From Anaerobiospirillum succiniciproducens DSM 6400 (GTDB lineage Bacteria > Pseudomonadota > Gammaproteobacteria > Enterobacterales > Succinivibrionaceae), in NCBI RefSeq assembly GCF_000482845.1, contig NZ_AXWV01000041.1:1-37762 (forward strand): a stretch of DNA of 37,762 nucleotides, read 5' to 3'. Shown piece by piece: positions 32,890 through 37,762 of this stretch (position 1 is its first letter; each line of letters starts with the position of its first letter). Position numbers and translations under genes: made by a program. Under the pieces are notes generated by a model, which worked only from the letters and a program-made list of their open reading frames with translations, did no database searches and had not been told where the DNA came from.

Positions 32890-32978
32890 CTAGATGAGCA
32901 TTTTGCCCATCTAGTAGCACTACATACTAATCTCTTATCAGTAATGCCTTGACACATGATGATAGAATAGACTCTATC
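32890..32978 (+). promoter_or_regulatory. Candidate promoter/operator region of the fructose-type PTS gene
   Basis: Inverted repeats CTAGATG/CATCTAG (32890-32896/32908-32914) and GATAGA/TCTATC (32961-32966/32973-32978) flank a perfect -35 TTGACA (32949-32954). The matching -10 is poor, which would fit an activated or repressed promoter. No Cra consensus was recognised. Confidence 0.35.
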
Positions 32979-33139
32979 AATAAGTTATTAGCCTAGGATC
33001 AAGACGTTTAGGCTAGTACTTGTAGATACTTACAACCGTTGGCAGCTAACAGGTATATAGTCTGTAGGTGACGCATTATCCGTCTCTAAATGAGTTGTTT
33101 GCGTCTTTGCTTTTTGGAAAGTAATTGAAAGGTAGATGT

Positions 33140-35290
33140 ATGCGGATCCGCGATCTTTTGGATAGGCATTCTGTATGTTTAGATGCCAATCCGGTAAGTA
33201 AGGAAGCTGCTATTTCTAAGCTAGTTGAGATCATGGCCGAAACTGGCTGTATTAGTGATATCAACCGCTTTTGTGAAGCAGTTTTTGATCGCGAGCGTAG
33301 CAGCTCAACAGGTCTTGGTGAGGGCATTGCTATTCCTCATGCTAAGAGCGATGCCGTAATTCGCACTGGACTAGCTGCCATGGTCGTCCCTGATGGTGTC
33401 GACTTTGATTCTGTAGATGGCGAGCCAGTACATCTCATCTTCATGATCGCCTCTCCTCATCAGGCATCAGATGCCCATATCGATGTTTTAGCTAGATTAT
33501 CTACTCTGCTTATGGATGAGGGCTTTCGTCATCATGTGCTTGAGGCAAAAACACCTGATGAGTTTTTAGATATCATCGATAAGGCAGAGTCTGTTGAGGA
33601 TAAGAAAGAGGAAGAAGAGCAAAGCCAAAACGAAGATCAAGCAGAGCACCAAGAGAACAAGGTCAAGTACGATATTGTTGCAGTAACTGCATGCCCTGCT
33701 GGTCTGTCACATACTTATATGGCGGCCGAATCTTTAGAGCATAAAGCTAAAGAGATGGGCATTTCCATCAAGGTTGAAGCTGATGGTGCCGCAGGTAATC
33801 GCAATAGCCTCTTGCCAGAGGATATTGCTTCAGCCAAGGCCGTTATTGTTGCTGCAGATCGTGCTGTTGATATTGATCGATTCCTTGGCAAGCGCATGGT
33901 GCGTTCGGGTGTTATCGATGGCGTGCATCGACCTGAGATGCTACTTAAACAAGCGCTCGATCCAAATTGCCCGGTGTATAAGGCAGGCTCATCATCTCAT
34001 GAGTCTTATAACCTGCCAATGAAGCTCTACCGCCATCTGATGAGCGGTTTAACCTATATTCTGCCACTGGCTGCTACTGCAGGTATCTTGTCAGCTGTGG
34101 CTCGCTTAGAGTTGGTTAAGACCAGCAGCTTAGGTCTATTTTTAGATTCAATTAGTTACAGTATCGGTACCTTGCTCTTTCCTGTACTTAGTGCCTTTAT
34201 TGCCTTCTCTATGGCAGGACGTATGGCTCTAGTAGCAGGATTTACTGGTGGTGTTATGGCCGATATGGCAGGCGCTGGCGTGATAGGAGCGCTGTTAAAT
34301 GGCTTTGTGGGTGGAGGCGTGGCCTTTGTGGTGGCGCGAATAGCCCAACGCTTCTTAAAAGGCCATGATGCTATGTTCGCCTTGCTGGTCTATCCATTAG
34401 CGGGCGCTGTATTCACGACCTTAATTGCTCAGTTTATAACCAATATCCCGGCGGCACTGATAGACAACCTTATAAATGATCTGCTCCTTGAGGCAGATAC
34501 GATAGTGTTGGTTGCACTAGGTGCAATCCTTGCGGCCATGATGTCAGCAGATATGGGAGGTCCATTCAATAAGATTGCCTACGCTAGTGGTGTGCTCTTA
34601 CTTGCTGATTGTTTACCAGAAACCGGCCCTGGCTCATTAGTGATGGGTGCAGTTATGGCTGGCGGTATGGTGCCACCAATGGCTGCAGGTGTTGCTGCTC
34701 GCTTCATTGGTCGACATAGCTTCAATAAACAAGAATACGATGGCGCTTACCGAGCTATATTCAAGGGTATGCTCTTTATTACCGAAGGTGTAATCCCTTA
34801 TTTAGCTTCATCTCAAAGATTACGTATTGCTTGTATTTGCGGATCTGCCGTTGCAGGTGCCTTAAGCATGTACTTCCGCTGCGGTATTTGCGCTCCTCAT
34901 GGTGGCGTGTTCCTCTTCCCAATCGCAGTTAATAGCATGCTTTATATGCTATCGATTCTCAGCGGTGTCCTAGTAGGTGCTATTTTATTTGCGTTGCTAC
35001 GTCCTCGTCTTACTGAAGAGGAGTGTAAAGAGCGCAACTTTAGCATGCGTAAAGCAAAAAGCGCCTTAGAGATCGTCTCAGAAGATGACAGCACTGTAGA
35101 TAAGAGCACAGCAGCTCAAGACAATGGCAGCGCCCTGACAAATGAGGCTACAGAGTCATCTAATCAAGCTGCAACTCCTTCCCAAGCAGCAGATCCATCC
35201 CAAGGTGCTGCTCCACAGGATAAAGCTAAGGGCTCAAACGTCACTCAAGTGGATGCAACAAAGCCTGAAAATGCCCAGGTTTTACCATAG
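33140..35290 (+). CDS. Fructose-type PTS enzyme EIIABC
   Basis: Imports and phosphorylates a sugar, probably fructose or a relative, using phosphate from HPr. The 716-residue protein joins EIIA (1-150, phospho-His67 in GIAIPHAKS), an acidic linker (150-175), EIIB (177-275, phospho-Cys185 in TACPAGLSHTYMAAE) and a polytopic EIIC (about 300-630; MSGLTYILPLAATAGIL, ADMGGPFNK, FITEGVIPY). The last ~70 residues are a Ser/Ala/Gln-rich tail. EIIB has ACPAGLS rather than ACPTGIA, and its VEADGAAGNRN differs from the usual VETQGSxG, so the sugar may not be fructose. No pfkB-type kinase gene is adjacent. AAAGG before the ATG at 33140 favours it over an in-frame TTG at 33125. Confidence 0.92.
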   Translation: MRIRDLLDRHSVCLDANPVSKEAAISKLVEIMAETGCISDINRFCEAVFDRERSSSTGLGEGIAIPHAKSDAVIRTGLAAMVVPDGVDFDSVDGEPVHLIFMIASPHQASDAHIDVLARLSTLLMDEGFRHHVLEAKTPDEFLDIIDKAESVEDKKEEEEQSQNEDQAEHQENKVKYDIVAVTACPAGLSHTYMAAESLEHKAKEMGISIKVEADGAAGNRNSLLPEDIASAKAVIVAADRAVDIDRFLGKRMVRSGVIDGVHRPEMLLKQALDPNCPVYKAGSSSHESYNLPMKLYRHLMSGLTYILPLAATAGILSAVARLELVKTSSLGLFLDSISYSIGTLLFPVLSAFIAFSMAGRMALVAGFTGGVMADMAGAGVIGALLNGFVGGGVAFVVARIAQRFLKGHDAMFALLVYPLAGAVFTTLIAQFITNIPAALIDNLINDLLLEADTIVLVALGAILAAMMSADMGGPFNKIAYASGVLLLADCLPETGPGSLVMGAVMAGGMVPPMAAGVAARFIGRHSFNKQEYDGAYRAIFKGMLFITEGVIPYLASSQRLRIACICGSAVAGALSMYFRCGICAPHGGVFLFPIAVNSMLYMLSILSGVLVGAILFALLRPRLTEEECKERNFSMRKAKSALEIVSEDDSTVDKSTAAQDNGSALTNEATESSNQAATPSQAADPSQGAAPQDKAKGSNVTQVDATKPENAQVLP

Positions 35291-35343
35291 AGTAATCTGT
35301 TAGATTCAAGCTATTAGTAGCTCAGAGTTGCTCTGAGCCTATG

Positions 35344-35390
35344 AAAAAGGCCGTTACTGTCTGTCTCAATCAAACAGTAACGGCCTTTTT
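35344..35390. terminator. Bidirectional terminator between the PTS gene and the flavodoxin-like gene
   Basis: A perfect 17-bp stem (35344-35360/35374-35390) with A- and T-runs at its ends serves two convergent genes. Confidence 0.95.
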
Positions 35391-35401
35391 GCTTTGCAGC
35401 G

Positions 35402-35476
35402 CAATTATCTAGGCTTATCAATTACTATGCGGTACAACTATCTAGGCTTATCAATTACTATGCGGTACAACTATCT
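35402..35476. repeat. 33-bp tandem repeat downstream of the flavodoxin-like gene
   Basis: Two units (35402-35434 and 35435-35467) differ at one position, and a partial third (35468-35476) follows. The unit starts caa(t/c)tatctaggctta. The array ends 18 bp from the stop codon of the minus-strand gene. Confidence 0.92.
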
Positions 35477-35494
35477 TGTTTGCACGCAGTTTTG

Positions 35495-37141
35495 CTACTC
35501 AAACTCTTTAGAAAGCTCGGTTAAGAAGGTGCGTATCTTACTGCGCATGTTGCTTTCGTTCTTGCACTCTTCTTTAGAGATGAGTAAGCCCTTGCTATAG
35601 ACACTAGCATTAGGCTCGATGGTTGCGATGGTGTCTGTAGTGCCTGAAAACTTATCTTTTTCGTATAAGCACACTGGAACAATGATCTTATCTGACAGGT
35701 CGTATTTGGCTAAGAAGCTGTAAATTGCACCTGGCATGTTACCCCACCAATTAGGGTAGCAAAGATATATAACTGAGTACTCATCAATGTTTAAAAGGAC
35801 ATCGTCAGTAAGCTCTGGATACTCGCTATTGCTGAGCTCATCAAAAGACATAGAGTAGAGCTTAGATACGTTGTCTGGATAGGTAGTGACAGTAGCTACC
35901 TTAAAGAGCTGGGCACCACTTTCTTTGCTGAGCGTATTGGCTATGTAATCCATCGCTGGCTCTGATACATCTTGGAAAGTATCCTGATCTTGGTACTTAA
36001 CTTGTGTAGCACCGCTAAGCGAGTCAATCTTAAGCTTGCTAAGATCAGCATCCTTTCTTAAATTGATCTTGGTGGAGCTAACCGGAGCTGAGAAGTAGAT
36101 AACAACAGCCTTTTCGCTAAACATATTTGGCAAGTAGATTTTATAGTTGCCAGAGATGGAGGCAATGGCATCATCAACTTGCTGCTCTCTTTCCTTTATT
36201 GCTCTTTCATAGGCTGCTTTATCCTCAGCAGTACGACTCTTAGTAATGTCGCGTACTTTATCTGCAAGGCTCTGTGGCTTTTGCGCAATGCTCTGACCTT
36301 CTGAAAGCACACTTTCAGATAACTCATCCTTTTCTACAGCAGCAGTGGCAAACTTATCCTCACCTGAGGACTTGCTCTTAGCCTCATTAATCGCTGCAGA
36401 TTCTTTATTGCTTGTCTTGCCCTGAGCATCCTTGCCATCTGTCTTAGACTCAGCAGCCTTTACCTTATCAGACTCTTTGTTATTAGCATCTGAATCGTTG
36501 ACCTTATCTGATGCTTTGTCTTGTGCCTTGTTTGAGTCTTTGGCCTTGGCCTTAGTATCTACTGCATTGGCCTTATCTGAGTCTTTGCCTTGTGCCTTAG
36601 TATCTGCTTTGTTGGCCTTATCTGAATCTTGGTCTTGTGCCTTGGTATCTGCTGTATTGGCCTTATCTGAGTCTTTGCCTTGTGCCTTGGTATCTGCTGT
36701 GTTGGTCTTATCTGAATCTTTGGCGTTGGCCTTAGTATCTGCTGTATTGGTCTTATCTGAGTCTTTGGCGTTGGCCTTAGTATCTGCTGTGTTGGCCTTA
36801 TCTGAGTCTTTGGCGTTGGCCTTAGTATCTGCTGTGTTGGCCTTATCTGAGTCTTTGTCTTGTGCCTTGGTATCTGCTGTGTTGGCCTTGTCGGAGTCTT
36901 TGTTCTTGGCCTTAGTATCAGCTTTTGAGACCTTGTCTGAGGAGTTGTGGCTATCACTGTCATTAGATGATGTGATTGAGTCGACCTTTGCAGCCGCGTC
37001 TTTTGTTGAGACTTTGTTCTTGTTAACGACGGACACGGATTGCTCACTAGTAAACAGCCAGAACGGAGTGCTGACGGCAAAGATGGCGCACAGCAAACCA
37101 GTGGCTGTTAGAAGTTTTTTGGCTGAAGGTGACTTAGGCAT
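35495..37141 (-). CDS. Membrane-anchored flavodoxin-like protein with 15-residue repeat linker
   Basis: A 548-residue protein with an N-terminal hydrophobic segment (about 8-30; uncleaved anchor or signal peptide), a long low-complexity region (31 to about 290) rich in Lys, Asp, Ala, Thr and Ser, and a C-terminal domain (about 345-548) of the flavodoxin_4 type. The latter shows VVIYFSAPVSSTK, YSVIYLCYPNWWGNMPGAIYSFLAKYDLSDKIIVP and a GLLIS end. The usual phosphate loop (SxTGNT) and the SGGSG loop are not recognisable, so FMN binding is uncertain. The repeats (residues 69-203) are nine near-identical 15-mers, consensus DKANTADTKAxxKDS. The domain is predicted outside the cytoplasm, with the repeats as a spacer. 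No ribosome site is clear. Function is not known. Confidence 0.8.
   Translation of the reverse strand: MPKSPSAKKLLTATGLLCAIFAVSTPFWLFTSEQSVSVVNKNKVSTKDAAAKVDSITSSNDSDSHNSSDKVSKADTKAKNKDSDKANTADTKAQDKDSDKANTADTKANAKDSDKANTADTKANAKDSDKTNTADTKANAKDSDKTNTADTKAQGKDSDKANTADTKAQDQDSDKANKADTKAQGKDSDKANAVDTKAKAKDSNKAQDKASDKVNDSDANNKESDKVKAAESKTDGKDAQGKTSNKESAAINEAKSKSSGEDKFATAAVEKDELSESVLSEGQSIAQKPQSLADKVRDITKSRTAEDKAAYERAIKEREQQVDDAIASISGNYKIYLPNMFSEKAVVIYFSAPVSSTKINLRKDADLSKLKIDSLSGATQVKYQDQDTFQDVSEPAMDYIANTLSKESGAQLFKVATVTTYPDNVSKLYSMSFDELSNSEYPELTDDVLLNIDEYSVIYLCYPNWWGNMPGAIYSFLAKYDLSDKIIVPVCLYEKDKFSGTTDTIATIEPNASVYSKGLLISKEECKNESNMRSKIRTFLTELSKEFE
36533..36937 (-). repeat. Nine 45-bp in-frame coding repeats
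   Basis: These encode residues 69-203 of the flavodoxin-like protein. Each unit is 15 codons, and the units vary mainly at two positions (NA, QD, QG, KA, KN). High identity at the DNA level suggests copy number can change by slippage or recombination. Confidence 0.9.
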
Positions 37142-37449
37142 AAGATTAAGCAGTGATGAATCAGTTTAGGCGCTTGTTAGTGCTGTAACTAAATGGGCTT
37201 GAGACTATGGGTCATAGTGTCAAAAGCACGTTTAGCAAGCATACTAGATATTACAAAATCATGAAAGTGCACAAACAATGCCGTCTTAGCCATTCCAATG
37301 TCTATGCGATTAATTTGATCAACTACGTCAAATTTAAGGTGTGCAAGGTGATCATTTTTTACTCTTGTGGTCTATAACGATATGTGTGCGTCATCTTTGT
37401 AGATCGCACTAGTTACCCTATGTGTTAATCTAGTTTTCAAGATGACCTT

Positions 37450-37478
37450 TTGGTTTCACCTTACGAAACTATTATAAT
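37450..37478 (+). promoter_or_regulatory. Promoter of the transposase-like gene
   Basis: TTGGTT (37450-37455), a 17-bp spacer and a perfect TATAAT (37473-37478), 30 bp before the start codon. The rest of the gap 37142-37507 shows nothing recognisable, and no terminal inverted repeat can be assigned without the other end. Confidence 0.6.
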
Positions 37479-37507
37479 AGGGCGGATTTCCTTGTGAGGT
37501 TTTCCCT

Positions 37508-37762
37508 ATGACTTTTTCCAATGAGTTTCGCGTTAAGGTTGTTACTGATGCACTCTCAGGCAAGCAGGTAAATGAAGTGGCCAAAGAGCATTGTGTATCT
37601 GATCAGTCAGTACGCAACTGGCTCGCTGACCCCCAAATTCTTGCTACAGCCATGTCTGTTAGCAAAGATGCTGCTTCTCAAGAAGATCTGAAATCTTCTG
37701 CTCCAGGCACTCTCACCGATGAAGGTGCTCTCGCGCTGTATTTGTTGTCTAGAATCGAGGGT
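37508..37762 (+). CDS. Transposase OrfA-like protein, truncated by the window edge
   Basis: Eighty-five codons run open to the last base. The start MTFSNEFRVKVVTDALSGKQ, then VNEVAKEHCVSDQSVRNWL, is a helix-turn-helix of the kind found in IS3-family OrfA and related transposases (HTH_Tnp_1). The following residues are less typical, and the frame may continue as a regulatory OrfA with a downstream OrfB. GAGG lies upstream of the ATG. Ending in a probable insertion sequence suggests the contig broke at a repeat. Confidence 0.7.
   Translation, partial: MTFSNEFRVKVVTDALSGKQVNEVAKEHCVSDQSVRNWLADPQILATAMSVSKDAASQEDLKSSAPGTLTDEGALALYLLSRIEG

Noticed and set aside
36432..37169. 245-residue plus-strand open frame
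   Set aside because: A mirror image of the Lys/Asp/Ala-rich repeat coding on the minus strand; its Leu/Ser/Ala repeats are a by-product of codon bias.
1..37762. CRISPR arrays
   Set aside because: The 33-35 bp repeats are contiguous without spacers, and no cas genes are present.

Overview
The window looks like a chromosomal contig from a gut or rumen gammaproteobacterium, most plausibly the Succinivibrionaceae/Aeromonadales side. This rests on E. coli-like housekeeping proteins (Dut, CoaBC, L28, L33 without a zinc ribbon, MutM, CoaD, PlsB, GlpG), a Haemophilus/Vibrio-style Kdo kinase in the LPS gene set, and a large exported beta-galactosidase. The gene order is a rearranged version of the E. 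coli dut-coaBC / rpmB-rpmG-mutM-coaD / waa-hldD neighbourhood. The left edge lies inside a 35-bp tandem repeat and the right edge inside a transposase-like gene, so both ends look like assembly break points.

Layout. 1-4.3 kb (minus strand): dut, coaBC and a pair of fluoride-channel (FluC/CrcB) genes with unusual cytoplasmic tails. 4.9-9.4 kb (minus): an exported GH2 beta-galactosidase ending in an InlB/Listeria-Bacteroides-type repeat. 9.4-10.7 kb: no protein gene, but a strong sigma70-type promoter, about 600 nt of highly self-complementary sequence and an intrinsic terminator, which together suggest a large structured non-coding RNA of unrecognised family. 10.7-12.9 kb: rpmB, rpmG, mutM and convergent coaD. 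13.2-26.6 kb: an envelope block with a GT9 heptosyltransferase, a YejM/LapC-type protein, a GT-C-like membrane protein with a long Ala/Lys/Asp/Ser tail, Kdo kinase, a flavodoxin-fold NAD(P)H oxidoreductase with a long leader, waaA, waaF, hldD and the rhomboid protease glpG. 26.8-30.4 kb: an exported FliL-domain protein and plsB. 31.3-37.8 kb: a FieF-like cation exporter with a Cys/His-rich N-terminal domain, a fused fructose-type PTS EIIABC, an anchored flavodoxin-like protein with nine 15-residue repeats, and a partial transposase-like orfA.

How the genes fit together. The LPS genes form a coherent inner-core pathway: WaaA adds Kdo to lipid IVA, KdkA phosphorylates it, the GT9 enzymes add heptose, HldD makes the heptose donor, and YejM/LapC adjusts LpxC stability and hence lipid A supply. 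PlsB and GlpG add phospholipid synthesis and membrane quality control.

Two sequence-level patterns stand out beyond the genes. First, five short tandem arrays with 33-35 bp units lie on or within about 25 bp of stop codons (dut, a fluC, the GT9 gene, kdkA and the flavodoxin-like gene). Second, three long intergenic stretches (2112-2424, 4387-4612, 9661-9914) each carry 9-10 GATC sites, a density like that of a SeqA/Dam-controlled region, although I see no DnaA boxes. No tRNA, rRNA or CRISPR array was recognised.
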